A stretch of 64,000 nt of DNA from Hyphomicrobiales bacterium (GCA_900470095.1 UBZM01000028.1:1-64000), one strand, 5' to 3'. Positions 1-9,437 are shown, counted from the stretch's first letter. Notes: generated by a model not told the origin, from the letters alone. Numbers and translations are program-made.

Positions 1-59
1 TTCACGCGGATCTTCACATTGTAGTCGACAACCCGCTTTACGGGCACAAGGATCTTCAT
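1..59 (-). CDS. etfB: electron transfer flavoprotein subunit beta, N-terminal fragment
   Basis: The first 19 codons of a minus-strand gene that runs off the left edge. The start MKILVPVKRVVDYNVKIRV is the characteristic beginning of EtfB, which with EtfA carries electrons from acyl-CoA dehydrogenases to the ETF:quinone oxidoreductase. The ATG is at 57-59. Cobalamin adenosyltransferase genes often lie next to etfBA in Hyphomicrobiales, which fits the two genes upstream here. Only the N-terminus is visible, so completeness cannot be judged. Confidence 0.85.
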   Translation of the reverse strand, partial: MKILVPVKRVVDYNVKIRV

Positions 60-203
60 CGTCGCTTCACCGTTCGGGAGAGATACGATCGAGGCCGCGC
101 CGCGCGACGCGGCAGGATGACGGCATCGTGGCTCTCGGCTGGAATGCCGGGGGACCGTAGCGATGGCTGTTTAGGCTTGTCAACGCCGCGAAAGTCGCGG
201 GCG

Positions 204-899
204 TCACCCTCTTGCGGCGCGCCCGAACAGCCCAACGCCGCGATGGATGAAGATCGGGGTCAGCGCCGCACCGGTGGCAAGCCCGCCCAGATGCGCCCAC
301 CAGCCGACATTGCCCTGCGGGTCGACGAAGGCTGACATGAACTGGAACAGGATCCAGGCACCGAGCGCATACATCGCCGGGATGTGCAGGGGAATCCATT
401 TGAAGGCGAGTCCCCAGATCCGCACCTGCGGATAGAGCATCAGATAGGAGGCGATGACGCCCGAGATCGCTCCCGATGCGCCGATCAGCGGCTGCTCCGA
501 CTCAGGATTCATGACGGCGTGCGCCAGCGACCCGGCCAGGCCACAAAGAAAGAAGAAGGCCAGAAAGCGGAAATGGCCCATCGCGTCCTCGACATTGTCG
601 CCGAAGACCCAGAGGAAGAGCATGTTGCCGACGAGATGGGCGAAGCTCGCATGCAGCAGCACATTGCTGAACAGGGTGAGCCAGGCCGGAGCCTGAATGA
701 TCTCGATGGGCAGTTGCGCGGTGCCGAAGAACACGGAGGGGATCAGGCCGAAGCCGGCCATGACGGCGATCTCGCCCGGTGGTTCATGCAGGATCCAGAT
801 CGCGAGATGGATACCGATGCAGGCAGAGATCAGGGTGTAGGTCACATAGGGCGCGCGCATGAAGCGCAGCGGAACGCCATCATGCAGCGGTACGAACAT
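204..899 (-). CDS. rhomboid family intramembrane serine protease
   Basis: A 231-residue polytopic membrane protein with the rhomboid signature. The motif H83-x4-H88-x3-N92 lies in one membrane segment, the catalytic serine sits in GASG (S142) and the partner histidine in WAHLGG (H203). Rhomboids cleave membrane-spanning substrates inside the bilayer; no substrate can be named from the sequence. The gene lies 8 bases after the cobalamin adenosyltransferase stop on the same strand and is probably co-transcribed with it, and perhaps with etfB below it. All expected catalytic residues are present. Confidence 0.92.
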   Translation of the reverse strand: MFVPLHDGVPLRFMRAPYVTYTLISACIGIHLAIWILHEPPGEIAVMAGFGLIPSVFFGTAQLPIEIIQAPAWLTLFSNVLLHASFAHLVGNMLFLWVFGDNVEDAMGHFRFLAFFFLCGLAGSLAHAVMNPESEQPLIGASGAISGVIASYLMLYPQVRIWGLAFKWIPLHIPAMYALGAWILFQFMSAFVDPQGNVGWWAHLGGLATGAALTPIFIHRGVGLFGRAARG

Positions 900-907
900 G
901 TCCGGCT

Positions 908-1489
908 CTAGCGGTTCTGCCCGGGAACCCAGAGCACATCGCCCCCGGCCCTGGCATTGAGGAAACGGGAGGCAACGAAGAGGAAGTCCGAAAGCCGGTT
1001 GATGTATTTCAGCGCCGGCGCGGAGACGCGCTCGCCCCCGGTCTGAGCCAGTTCTACCATCAGGCGTTCGGCCCTCCGGCTGACCGTGCGGGCGAGGTGC
1101 AGATGGGCGGCTGCCGGTGTTCCACCGGGCAGGACGAAGGAGCGTAGCGGTGCGAGTGCTGCGTTCAGCTGATCGATTTCCGTTTCGAGGCGGTCGACCT
1201 GAGCCTGGACGATGCGCAGCGGTTCATACGCGAGCGGCTCTCCCGTGTCGGGCGTCGAGAGATCGGCTCCGAGATCGAAGAGGTCGTTGGCGATCCGGCC
1301 GAGCATGGCATCGACCTCGCCCTCCTCGGTTGCGGCATGCAGCCGTGCCAGTCCGATGCAGGCATTGGTCTCGTCGACGGTGCCATAGGCTGCGACGCGC
1401 AGGTCATATTTCAGCCGGCGCGGGCCGGTCGCGAGCCCGGTCGTGCCATTATCCCCGGTGCGCGTATAGATGCGATTCAGCTTGACCAT
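908..1489 (-). CDS. cob(I)yrinic acid a,c-diamide adenosyltransferase, PduO type
   Basis: A 193-residue protein of the PduO/MMAB family, which transfers the adenosyl group of ATP to cob(I)alamin to make adenosylcobalamin. The N-terminal ATP-binding signature RIYTRTGDNGTTGL and the following YDLRVAAYGTVDETNACIG are intact. The C-terminal helices carry the family's RRAERL and YINRLSDFLF motifs. The length is normal for the family. It heads a minus-strand set with the rhomboid gene and etfB. Cobaltochelatase genes cobS and cobT lie about 26 kb away, so the organism appears to make its own cobalamin. Confidence 0.95.
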   Translation of the reverse strand: MVKLNRIYTRTGDNGTTGLATGPRRLKYDLRVAAYGTVDETNACIGLARLHAATEEGEVDAMLGRIANDLFDLGADLSTPDTGEPLAYEPLRIVQAQVDRLETEIDQLNAALAPLRSFVLPGGTPAAAHLHLARTVSRRAERLMVELAQTGGERVSAPALKYINRLSDFLFVASRFLNARAGGDVLWVPGQNR

Positions 1490-1628
1490 GACGCGTTATA
1501 GCGCGTCGCGTCGGCAACGGAAGGCTTGGACGGCCGCAGCCTGCGCCTTGCCGATATACTCTTCTGTGTTTGCATCGGCTTTCCCGAAAGCCGCAAACCA
1601 CTTTTCGGGCCGATGCTCTGGCGAAAGA

Positions 1629-2219
1629 TCAGAAGGTGTAGCCGAGCTTGGCGCCGAAATTGGCGGGGCCGCGGGGCTTGTCCTTGTCGGAGCAGCCGGT
1701 CGTGCCGAATTGCTCGAGTGTCGCAATCAGGCTCCAGCGATCGCTGAGGCGAACGCCGAGTGCCGCAGCGCCCCGGGTGCCGGTGTCGCAGCCGACGACG
1801 AGTCGGTTCTCCGGGACGATAGCGCCGGTCTTGCCGTCATTGACGGCGGCGCCGAAGCTGGCTTCGACGAAGACATTCTTCGAGAGATCGACGGTCCAGG
1901 TCGCGCCGGCATAAGCATAGCGCGTGCCGTTGAAATTGATGCTGGAGCCAAGATGGAAGCGCGGCACGAAGGCCGAGGCGATGCGGTCGTTCAGCGGGAT
2001 GACGCGCGGGGTCACCACCTCGCCGTTGAAGTTCAGCAATCCGCTTTCGCGTCCGCCCGGATTCGCGGGAGCAATGCCGAGGCGCGCTTCCCAGGACGGA
2101 ATGGGCGTTTCGGTTGCGGGGGCGTAGCTGGAAACTCCGGAAGGCAAAGCCTGCGACTGCGACAGAGCAGGCGAGGCAGCCAGGAAGCCGGCAAGGATCA
2201 GCAACGCGACGCGCGGCAT
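1629..2219 (-). CDS. PagL-like (acyloxyacyl hydrolase family) outer-membrane protein, probably inactive
   Basis: A 196-residue protein with a clear signal peptide (about residues 1-20, ending ALS-QS) and alternating hydrophobic beta strands ending in aromatic F, as in outer-membrane barrels. The C-terminal part (LSDRWSLIATLEQ, then PANFGAKLGYTF) follows the pattern of rhizobial lipid A 3-O-deacylase-like proteins. In active PagL relatives the segment reads roughly E-H-x-S-N-x-G. Here the matching stretch is EQFGTTG, so the catalytic His and Ser look replaced. It may be a structural or diverged member. The family call is by pattern memory and is moderately certain. Confidence 0.6.
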   Translation of the reverse strand: MPRVALLILAGFLAASPALSQSQALPSGVSSYAPATETPIPSWEARLGIAPANPGGRESGLLNFNGEVVTPRVIPLNDRIASAFVPRFHLGSSINFNGTRYAYAGATWTVDLSKNVFVEASFGAAVNDGKTGAIVPENRLVVGCDTGTRGAAALGVRLSDRWSLIATLEQFGTTGCSDKDKPRGPANFGAKLGYTF

Positions 2220-2393
2220 GGGCTACAGGTTCTTTTTATCGTTTGAACGGACGTTAGTGAAACGCATAGACTCGTGTCCAGAATGCGGCAAGCGCGGTTG
2301 ATGCGTCTGGCGAGCTATTCAGAATATCTGATTTATCAACAGCTTACGCACCGTCAGTCAGAGCTGGCGCACCCGCTGAAAAGTGAGGAGGGC

Positions 2394-2582
2394 CTAGCCC
2401 CCGCGCCACCAGAGCACGCCGATGATCACGAGGATCGCGACGAATTGCAGCACCACGCGCAGTCGCATGAGGTTCTGCGACGTGTTCGCGCTACCGCCGC
2501 GCAGCATGTTGGCGAGGCCCAGCAACAGCACCAGGGCGACGGCGCCGACTGCGATGGGGACGAGCGATCCGGAAATGGTCAT
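2394..2582 (-). CDS. HIG1-domain twin transmembrane protein
   Basis: A 62-residue protein with two hydrophobic segments (about residues 5-25 and 40-58) joined by a short polar loop ending MRLRVVLQF. This matches the small alphaproteobacterial HIG_1_N family, the bacterial relatives of the mitochondrial cytochrome-oxidase-associated Rcf1/HIG1 proteins. A role in respiratory complex stability is known for the eukaryotic members and is only inferred here. The gene stands alone between the PagL-like gene and the polyamine-type ABC operon, and the flanking gaps hold no other visible gene. Confidence 0.82.
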   Translation of the reverse strand: MTISGSLVPIAVGAVALVLLLGLANMLRGGSANTSQNLMRLRVVLQFVAILVIIGVLWWRGG

Positions 2583-2670
2583 GCGCGAGATTTAGAGGGC
2601 CGCCGCGCGCTTGGCCAGTGAAAGCGCCACTGAGACCGGCGACAACATGCCGCCTCGGCCGGCGGCGGCG

Positions 2671-3543
2671 TCAGCGATAACGCCGCTGTACGATGAGATG
2701 GGCCGCCACGGTCAGCAGGAGCGTTGCCGTCATCAGGATAAAGGAAATCGCGCCGCCGAAGGGCCAGTTGTTCTGTTGCGCGAACTGGCCATAGACGAGT
2801 GGCCCCATCGTCTGGAATTTCGGGCCCCCGAGCAGGACGGGGGTCGCATAGGCGTTCATCGCCAGGATGAAGGTCAGGATCGTGCCGGCGAGAATCCCCG
2901 GGAGTGCCAAGGGCCAGAGGACGCGGCGGAACATCGTGACTGGACCGGCGCCCAGGCTGAACGCCGCCTCCTCGACGTTGCGGTTGATACCCTCGATCAC
3001 GCTCTGCAGCGTCAGCACCATGAAGGGCAGGTTGACCGCAACGATGCCGATGATCACGGCCGTTTCGGTGAACATGATCTCGATCGGCTGATTGATCAGG
3101 CCGAGCCCCATCAACGAAGCGTTGAGCGCACCCCTGTTGCCGAAAGCGGTCATCCAGCCGGCGGCACGAACGGCGTTGCCGACGAAAAGGGGCAGCACCA
3201 CGGCCATGATCAGCAGGTTCTTGAAGCGGCTTTCCGTGCGAGCCAGAACATAGGCCAGGGGGAAGCCCATGATCAGGCAGGCGATGGTGCAGACCACCGC
3301 GACGCGCACGGTGCGCATCAGCACGTTGAGATAATAGGTGTCGGTGAAGAACTTGACGTAGTTCTCGATGGTCAGTCCGTCGACCATGAACTGGCCGGGA
3401 ATGAACTGGTTCAGCGAATAGCGGAACAGGATCGCGACCGGGCCGATCAGCCCGATCGCGACGAAGATGGTCGCGGGCACGACGAGCGCCCCGGCCAGTC
3501 CGGTGCGGCCGCCCGCAACAGCTTCTGGGGCAGTCGTGCTCAT
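2671..3543 (-). CDS. ABC transporter permease, spermidine/putrescine (PotB) type
   Basis: A 290-residue inner-membrane permease with about six hydrophobic segments and the EAA loop EEAAFSLGAGPVTMFRRVLW at about residues 190-210, which contacts the ATPase. PotB-type permeases pair with a PotC-type permease to form the channel of polyamine or related small-cation importers. It is the last gene of the minus-strand operon, 7 bases after the binding-protein gene. The substrate cannot be fixed from sequence; polyamines, opines or other organic cations are all handled by this family. Confidence 0.9.
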   Translation of the reverse strand: MSTTAPEAVAGGRTGLAGALVVPATIFVAIGLIGPVAILFRYSLNQFIPGQFMVDGLTIENYVKFFTDTYYLNVLMRTVRVAVVCTIACLIMGFPLAYVLARTESRFKNLLIMAVVLPLFVGNAVRAAGWMTAFGNRGALNASLMGLGLINQPIEIMFTETAVIIGIVAVNLPFMVLTLQSVIEGINRNVEEAAFSLGAGPVTMFRRVLWPLALPGILAGTILTFILAMNAYATPVLLGGPKFQTMGPLVYGQFAQQNNWPFGGAISFILMTATLLLTVAAHLIVQRRYR

Positions 3544-3550
3544 GGCCGCA

Positions 3551-4597
3551 TCACGCCTTGAAGACCTTGTCCCACCACTCCTTCATCGCCGAATCGTTCT
3601 TGGCGAGGAAGCCGTAGTCGAGATCCTTGAGACGCTTTTCCTCCTCGGGCGTGAAGCCGATACGCTTCTGCAGAGCGGGCGCAACGTTGAGGCCGGTGAC
3701 GGTGCCGTTATAGCCCATGTCGACCGCGAAGGCCTCTTGAGGCGCCTTCTCGAGCATGGCGTTCATGTAGGCGTAGGCATTCTCCTTGTTCGGAGCATTC
3801 TTCGGGATCACGAACCCGGAGACATAGGCCGGGATGCCTTCAACCGGGGAGACCGCCTCGCAGGGGATGCCGGCATCCTGCCATTGGACGACGCGCGCCT
3901 TCCAGATCGCGCTGATGCCGACCTCCTCGTTTTTCATCGCCTGGGCGAAGGCCTCGTTGGTCGGGTAGACGCGCGCGCCTGCCTTCTTGACCGCGAGCAG
4001 CACCTCTTTGGCCTTGTCGAGGTCGTTCATGCTGGCGCCGTTCGTTGCGGCCATCGAGGCGGCGACCATGATCGACTGATACTGGATGTCGATGAAGCCG
4101 ATCTTGTTGCCCCATTTGGGGTCGAGCCAATCCTTGAAGCCGGCCGGCGCCGGGCTGATCAGCTTGGGATTGTAGATGACGACGTTGCCGGAATAGATGT
4201 GCCCGATGCCATAGGGATACTTCATCGTCGGCAGCAGGTTCTTGGCGTTCGGGATCTTGGAGAAGTCGAGCTGCTCTACGACGCCTGCCTCGTTCATCTC
4301 GTACATATTGGCAGCCGAAAGCCCGTGGATGTCGACCGTGCCGCGCGGCAGGCGACGCTCGGCGACCATCTTGGCGCGGCGCGGGGCGTCGCCGGCCTGA
4401 TCCTGCAGGACCTCGATGCCCTTGGGCTTGAGGATCGGATCCTCGACGTTCTTGGTGAGGAGGCGGGCATAGTCGCCGCCCCAGGTGCCGACCACGACCT
4501 TGCCGCCTGACTGGGCCAAGGCCGTGCCTCCCAGCGCCGCGGCGCTCGCTCCCACAGCAAGACCTTGCAGGACATGGCGTCTGTTGATCGCGTTCAT
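3551..4597 (-). CDS. extracellular solute-binding protein of polyamine-type ABC importer
   Basis: A 348-residue periplasmic binding protein. Residues 1-29 form a signal with a twin-arginine-like start (NRRHVLQGLAVGASAAALGG, then ALAQ), suggesting Tat export. The mature part has the bacterial extracellular solute-binding family layout seen in PotD and related proteins, including GTWGGDYARLL near the N-terminus. It would capture the substrate for the two permeases and the ATPase that flank it. A gap of about 95 bases separates it from the ATPase gene upstream, which could allow a separate expression level for the binding protein. Confidence 0.9.
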   Translation of the reverse strand: MNAINRRHVLQGLAVGASAAALGGTALAQSGGKVVVGTWGGDYARLLTKNVEDPILKPKGIEVLQDQAGDAPRRAKMVAERRLPRGTVDIHGLSAANMYEMNEAGVVEQLDFSKIPNAKNLLPTMKYPYGIGHIYSGNVVIYNPKLISPAPAGFKDWLDPKWGNKIGFIDIQYQSIMVAASMAATNGASMNDLDKAKEVLLAVKKAGARVYPTNEAFAQAMKNEEVGISAIWKARVVQWQDAGIPCEAVSPVEGIPAYVSGFVIPKNAPNKENAYAYMNAMLEKAPQEAFAVDMGYNGTVTGLNVAPALQKRIGFTPEEEKRLKDLDYGFLAKNDSAMKEWWDKVFKA

Positions 4598-4692
4598 GTG
4601 AGTTCTCCCCTGTTGGACGCCTGTCGAGCTAGAGACCGTGATCGAGCCATGTTCGGACGGAGAGCCGCAATGCGCCTTTCCTGATCATGGCC

Positions 4693-5751
4693 TTACGGCT
4701 CGCGCGGATAGACGAGCCCGGCGTCTTCGGCCCAGCCTATCGTGATGGTATCGCCCGGCTTCGGCTCGATGCTGCCCTGGCGGTTCGGGAGCTGCAGCAG
4801 CATCCGGTCGTGCTCGGAGAGCCGGACGTCGATATCGAGCAGCGCGCCGAGATAGGAGACATGCTCGACACGGGCCTCGAAGCGATTGACGCAGGTTCCG
4901 GCTTCGGCTGCCACCGAGATGCGCTCTGGCCGAAGCGCGAGCGTCGCCGCTCCCGTGCCGGCCGCCGCGCCGACGTCGATGTCCAGGCCGCCACGGCTGC
5001 GGAAGCGGCCAGGCGCGGTGGCTTCCCCGTCGAGAAAGGCACTACGGCCAATGAAGCCCGCCACGAAGCGGTCCGCTGGCCTCTCGTAGAGTTCGCGTTG
5101 ATTGCCGATCTGCCGGACCTTGCCCTTCTCCATCACCACCAGCCGGTCAGCCATGGTGAGCGCTTCCTCCTGGTCGTGCGTGACCATGATCGTGGTGAGG
5201 CCGAGCTTGCGCTGCAGGTCGCGGATCTCGACCCGGACCTCCTGCCGGAGTTTCGCGTCGAGATTGGAGAGGGGCTCGTCGAGCAGCAGCACGTCGGGTT
5301 GCATGGCAAGCGCGCGGGCGAGTGCCACGCGCTGCTGCTGGCCACCCGAGAGCTGGCGCGGGTAACGCTCGTCGAAGCCTGAGAGCTGCACGAGACGGAG
5401 CGCCTCGGCCACGCGCGGCGCGCGCTCGGCGTGAGGCACCTTGCGCATCTCGAGGCTGAAAGCGACGTTCTCGGCGACGGTCAGATGTGGGAACAATGCA
5501 TAGCTCTGGAAGACCAGGCCGCAATTGCGCTTCCAGGGCGGCAGCACGGTGACATCGCGCTCACCGATGGTGATCTTGCCGGCGCTCGGCGGTACGAAAC
5601 CGGCGACCATGCGCAGGGTTGTGGTCTTGCCGCAGCCGGACGGACCGAGCAGGACGAGGAACTCGCCATCGGAGATGTCGATGGTGACGTCGTCGACGGC
5701 GTTGAAGTCGCCATAGACCTTCTGGAGATGGGTGAGCGAGAGCCGCGCCAT
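4693..5751 (-). CDS. ABC transporter ATP-binding protein, PotA type
   Basis: A 352-residue ATPase. Walker A is GPSGCGKTT at residues 36-44, the signature LSGGQQQR is near 135, Walker B with LLLDEPLSNLD follows, and the switch histidine lies in VTHDQEEA. The C-terminal third forms the TOBE-type regulatory domain usual for PotA/UgpC-like ATPases. It powers the surrounding permeases. It starts 3 bases after the permease gene at 5755, so the two are translationally close. All catalytic residues are present, in contrast to the ABC protein at 18.8 kb. Confidence 0.95.
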   Translation of the reverse strand: MARLSLTHLQKVYGDFNAVDDVTIDISDGEFLVLLGPSGCGKTTTLRMVAGFVPPSAGKITIGERDVTVLPPWKRNCGLVFQSYALFPHLTVAENVAFSLEMRKVPHAERAPRVAEALRLVQLSGFDERYPRQLSGGQQQRVALARALAMQPDVLLLDEPLSNLDAKLRQEVRVEIRDLQRKLGLTTIMVTHDQEEALTMADRLVVMEKGKVRQIGNQRELYERPADRFVAGFIGRSAFLDGEATAPGRFRSRGGLDIDVGAAAGTGAATLALRPERISVAAEAGTCVNRFEARVEHVSYLGALLDIDVRLSEHDRMLLQLPNRQGSIEPKPGDTITIGWAEDAGLVYPREP

Positions 5752-5754
5752 GGG

Positions 5755-6624
5755 TCAGACCACCCGGCTCAGCTTGACGTAACGGTCGGTGATGATCATC
5801 GCGGTGCCGATCAAAACGATCTGGATGACGGAGGCGGCAGCAACCGTCGGATCGATCTTCCATTCGAGATATTGCAGGATCGCGATCGGAAGGGTGGTGC
5901 GGCCCGGTCCGACGAGGAACAGGCTCATTTCGAGATTGCCGAAAGAGGTGACGAAGCCAAACAGGCCGGCTGCCACGATACCCGGCCGGATGCTTGGCAA
6001 GGTAACGCGCCAGAAGGTCTTCCAGGGACCGGCGCCCAGATTCTGAGCAGCTTCCTCAATGGTGCGGTCGAAGCCGGCAAGACTTGCCGTGACCAGCCTC
6101 ACGACCCAGGGCACGACCACGAGCGTATGGGCCGCGATGAGGCCGCCAGCCGAGCCCAGAACCGGCCAGCCGGTCGCGATCTCGGTTTCGATCTGGAAGA
6201 CATAGAGCGCGGTGCCGAGCACGATGCCGGGCATCACCAGCGGCAGCAGCAACAGGGTATTCACCAGCGGGCCGAGAGGGATGCGGTGGCGAACCAGTGC
6301 CAGGCTCGCCGGCACCCCGAGCGCCAGTCCGATCAAGGTCGCTAGCACGCCGACCTGCAGGCTGAGAATGAAGCCGTCGACAAAGGCCTTCTGGCCGGGA
6401 ACGGCCGCAAACCATTTCAGGGAGTAGCCTTCGGGCGGGAAGGACGGAATTTCCTGTCGGAAGAAGGCGAGCCAGATCACGAAGACCAGCGGCAGCAGGA
6501 TGAAACCCAATGACAGGCCGGCTGCGCCGTTCAGCGCGATTCGGCCGAAGCTTGGGCGCTGCGCGGTACTCAAGCGGCGAATCCAGCCCGGCCATCGGCC
6601 AGCCGCGACGGCCGCGCCGGGCAT
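5755..6624 (-). CDS. ABC transporter permease, spermidine/putrescine (PotC) type
   Basis: A 289-residue permease with six predicted membrane segments and the EAA loop EEAAQNLGAGPWKTFWRVTL around residues 190-210. It is the second channel subunit of the polyamine-type importer. The N-terminal 30 residues are more basic and polar than in most relatives, so a later start is possible. A gap of about 140 bases separates it from the amidohydrolase gene upstream on the same strand, so it may be first in its own transcript or share one with the amidohydrolase. Confidence 0.9.
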   Translation of the reverse strand: MPGAAVAAGRWPGWIRRLSTAQRPSFGRIALNGAAGLSLGFILLPLVFVIWLAFFRQEIPSFPPEGYSLKWFAAVPGQKAFVDGFILSLQVGVLATLIGLALGVPASLALVRHRIPLGPLVNTLLLLPLVMPGIVLGTALYVFQIETEIATGWPVLGSAGGLIAAHTLVVVPWVVRLVTASLAGFDRTIEEAAQNLGAGPWKTFWRVTLPSIRPGIVAAGLFGFVTSFGNLEMSLFLVGPGRTTLPIAILQYLEWKIDPTVAAASVIQIVLIGTAMIITDRYVKLSRVV

Positions 6625-6766
6625 GTTGTGTTGTGGTCGCTCTGCGATCGCTGCCGGCTCGTCACTGCCATGCCCTCCGCCCTTCGATCCGCTTCGACAG
6701 CAGGCTGCGGTTCAACTTACAAACAATCAAGCCGGTTTTTGTCGACCCATTGTCCCCGCCCGATTG

Positions 6767-8002
6767 TCACTGCAGGCGGTTCTTGTGGAAGACCCCGCCC
6801 TTCATGATCGCCGACAGGGCCGCGCCCTGGTTCTGGAACAGGCCGAGATCCTTCAACGGGTCACCATCGACCAGGATGATGTCGGCAAAGGCACCTGCAC
6901 GCAGCGTGCCAAGCTTGCCTTCCATCCGCAGCAGATGGGCGCCGACGGTCGTCGCGGATCGAATGATCTCGATCGGGGAGAGAACCTCGCTGCGCAGCAG
7001 GAATTCGCGGGATTGATCGACCTGGAGTTGACCGAGCAGATCACTGCCATAGGCGACGGGGACCCCGGCGCGCTTGCAGATTTCGAGCGAACGCAGGCCG
7101 CCGTCAATGACCAGATCGTTCTTGGCCAGCATATCCCCGGTCATGCCGAACTCGGCCGCACGCTCCTTCATCGCATAATAGGCGACGAGATTGGCAGTGA
7201 GCACCATATTGTTCTCGGCCATCAGCCTGGCGGAGGCCTCGTCGATCAGATTGCCGTGCTCGATGGCACGCACGCCACATTGCGCGGCACGGGTGATGGC
7301 CTCGGGCGTGTAGGCATGGGCGCAGACATAGCGGCCAAAAGCCTTGGCCTCTTCGACGGCCGCCTTCACCTCGTCGACGCTGAACTGCATCGAATCCAGC
7401 GGGTCATAGGGTGAGGCGACGCCGCCCGACATCATGATCTTGATGTGGTCCGCACCCAGCCGCATCTGCTCGCGTACGGATTTCTTCACCGCGGAAACGC
7501 CGTCGGAGACGTTCATCGTATAGGCCATGGCGTTGCAGCAATGGCAGCGGGCGCCGAAATCCGTGCGCCGTCGCGGGTCGCTGTGGCCGCCCGTCGGGCC
7601 GATTGCCTGGCCGGCGATGAACAGGCGCGGAGCCGAGATATCGCCCTTTTCGACGGCTTCCTTGATGCCCCAATCGGCGCCGCCGGTGTCGCGCACCGAG
7701 GTGAAGCCGCGATCGATCATCCCCTTCATCAACCTGACGGAGCGCGCCGTCATCAGCGTCAGCGGCATGCTTTCCATGGCGCGGATATAGACTTCCGAGA
7801 GGAAGACATGGACATGGCTGTCGATCAGGCCGGGCATCAGGGTATGCCCACCGCAATCGATCACATCGGCCTTGGCCGTCTTGATGTGCTTGTCGGAGAC
7901 CTCGCGGATCGTGTCGCCTTCGACCAGCAATTCGTAGCCGCGGCGCAATTCGCCATGGTCGGGTTCGAGCATGGCGAAATTCTTGAAGAGCAGCTGCGCC
8001 AT
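6767..8002 (-). CDS. metal-dependent amidohydrolase, imidazolonepropionase-like
   Basis: A 411-residue amidohydrolase-superfamily enzyme. The first metal site is the HVH of GLIDSHVHVF near residue 62, the lysine ligand candidate sits in DHIKIMMSGG, the later His in CAHAYTPEA and the catalytic Asp in AYGSDLLG. The set is that of COG1228-type hydrolases, which open cyclic amides or cleave Xaa-Pro-like bonds. Its place upstream of an ABC importer on the same strand suggests that it acts on the imported compound, but the true substrate is unknown. No signal peptide is visible, so it is cytoplasmic. Confidence 0.9.
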   Translation of the reverse strand: MAQLLFKNFAMLEPDHGELRRGYELLVEGDTIREVSDKHIKTAKADVIDCGGHTLMPGLIDSHVHVFLSEVYIRAMESMPLTLMTARSVRLMKGMIDRGFTSVRDTGGADWGIKEAVEKGDISAPRLFIAGQAIGPTGGHSDPRRRTDFGARCHCCNAMAYTMNVSDGVSAVKKSVREQMRLGADHIKIMMSGGVASPYDPLDSMQFSVDEVKAAVEEAKAFGRYVCAHAYTPEAITRAAQCGVRAIEHGNLIDEASARLMAENNMVLTANLVAYYAMKERAAEFGMTGDMLAKNDLVIDGGLRSLEICKRAGVPVAYGSDLLGQLQVDQSREFLLRSEVLSPIEIIRSATTVGAHLLRMEGKLGTLRAGAFADIILVDGDPLKDLGLFQNQGAALSAIMKGGVFHKNRLQ

Positions 8003-8150
8003 TGAGAAGCATCTCCGATGAAGAGGTGCCGGTGCGGCACCGTCTTTCTTCGTGGCTGATATATTGCGAAGTTTCCGCAGCCTTGTCAGCCCATTTTCTC
8101 AACCGATTGCGGGGGCTCTTCGCGGCCGTGGAGCACGGCGCGCGCGAGGC

Positions 8151-9437
8151 TTAGCTGACCGCCGCGCTGTTCTGAGCCAGCGCCCGGCCGCGGATCGGCA
8201 TCGAGAGATCGTCGGCAAGTGCGCGGTTGATGGCGGGCAGGCCGTCGAGCAGGCTCGGCACGAAGGCCTGAGACGGCGGCATGCGCTTGGGCAGGGCATG
8301 GAGGGCAGCGGCCATGATCGCCGGATCGCGCGTGCTCTGACCATCCTGAAGCGGGTCGTGCAGCATGGTGGCAAGCTTGAGGCTGTCGGCGCGTTCGGCG
8401 CGGATGCTCTGCTCCCGCCGTGGCCGGACACGCGGCACGATCAGCGCCGGCTTGTCGAAGGAGAGGATCTCGCAAAACGTGTTGTAGCCGCCCATGGCGA
8501 CGACACAGTGAGCGCGGTTCATCAGAAGTTCGAGGCGCGGCTCGAAACCGAGGCTTTCGAGCTTCGGGATGCGAGCGATCCGTTCGGCGAAATCCTTGCG
8601 CTTCTCGCGCGACATGAACGGGCCGAACACGATCAGCGCCGGCAGCTCGATCGTCGGGTCGGATTCATAGGCCGAAATCACCCAGTCGGTCAGACCCATG
8701 CCGTCCCCGCCGCCGCCGGGGGTGACCAGGATGAAAGGACCCTTGGTGATCTTCGGGTGCCGGGTCGGCGGCATCGGGCTGGGGACCGCGCGCTTGAGAT
8801 AGCCGGTATAGCGGATCTTGTCGGCGAAGAGATGCTGGTCCGGCAGTCCCTGGAGCGGCTGATAGACGCTTTCCAGCCCATAGACGAAGATGTCGTCATA
8901 GACCGAACCCAGCGCATCGAGCGCGCCGCTGTGCCGCCATTCCTCAAGGACCTTGCTGGGTTCGTCGAGCACGTCGCGCAGCCCGAGCACGATGCGGGCA
9001 CCGCGCCGGCGCAGGATCTCGAGTGACGACAGCAGCTCGCCGCGCAAGCCTACAGGCTCCTTGTCGACGATCACGACGTCCGGATCGAAGGACAGCACGG
9101 TCTGTCTGATCAGGTCGGCGCGCAGGCGCAGCGTGTCGCCGAGATCGAGATTGAGATGATGTGGGGCATAACCCCCGTCATCCTGTTTCTCGACGCCGGG
9201 AACGCGGACATAGTCGACGCCGTCGCCGAACTGAAAGCTCGAAATCATCGACGAGCCCGAGACGATGATTACTGATATATGAGAATAGCTGGCGACCAGG
9301 GAATTGGCGATCGCGCGGCACCGGCGGATATGGCCGAGACCGAAGGTGTCGTGGCTGTAGATCAGCACCCTCGGGGCCTGAGGGCTACGCGGGGCGCGGT
9401 CGCCGCCGCCGCCGATGTCGATGACGTTATACGGCAT
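8151..9437 (-). CDS. MurG-like glycosyltransferase
   Basis: A 428-residue protein when started at the ATG at 9435-9437, which follows a good ribosome site (GGAGGG). The longer frame up to 9536 adds an Arg-rich, unlikely leader. The N-terminal half opens with VLIYSHDTFGLGHIRRC, the glycine-rich entry of GT-B nucleotide-sugar enzymes; the C-terminal half has GGYNTFCEIL and PALIVPR, resembling the donor-binding loop of MurG/GT28 proteins. It shares several motifs with the enzyme at 26389-27537 (both have RYTGYL and GYNT), so the two look paralogous. It probably acts in envelope or exopolysaccharide assembly. Confidence 0.82.
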   Translation of the reverse strand: MPYNVIDIGGGGDRAPRSPQAPRVLIYSHDTFGLGHIRRCRAIANSLVASYSHISVIIVSGSSMISSFQFGDGVDYVRVPGVEKQDDGGYAPHHLNLDLGDTLRLRADLIRQTVLSFDPDVVIVDKEPVGLRGELLSSLEILRRRGARIVLGLRDVLDEPSKVLEEWRHSGALDALGSVYDDIFVYGLESVYQPLQGLPDQHLFADKIRYTGYLKRAVPSPMPPTRHPKITKGPFILVTPGGGGDGMGLTDWVISAYESDPTIELPALIVFGPFMSREKRKDFAERIARIPKLESLGFEPRLELLMNRAHCVVAMGGYNTFCEILSFDKPALIVPRVRPRREQSIRAERADSLKLATMLHDPLQDGQSTRDPAIMAAALHALPKRMPPSQAFVPSLLDGLPAINRALADDLSMPIRGRALAQNSAAVS

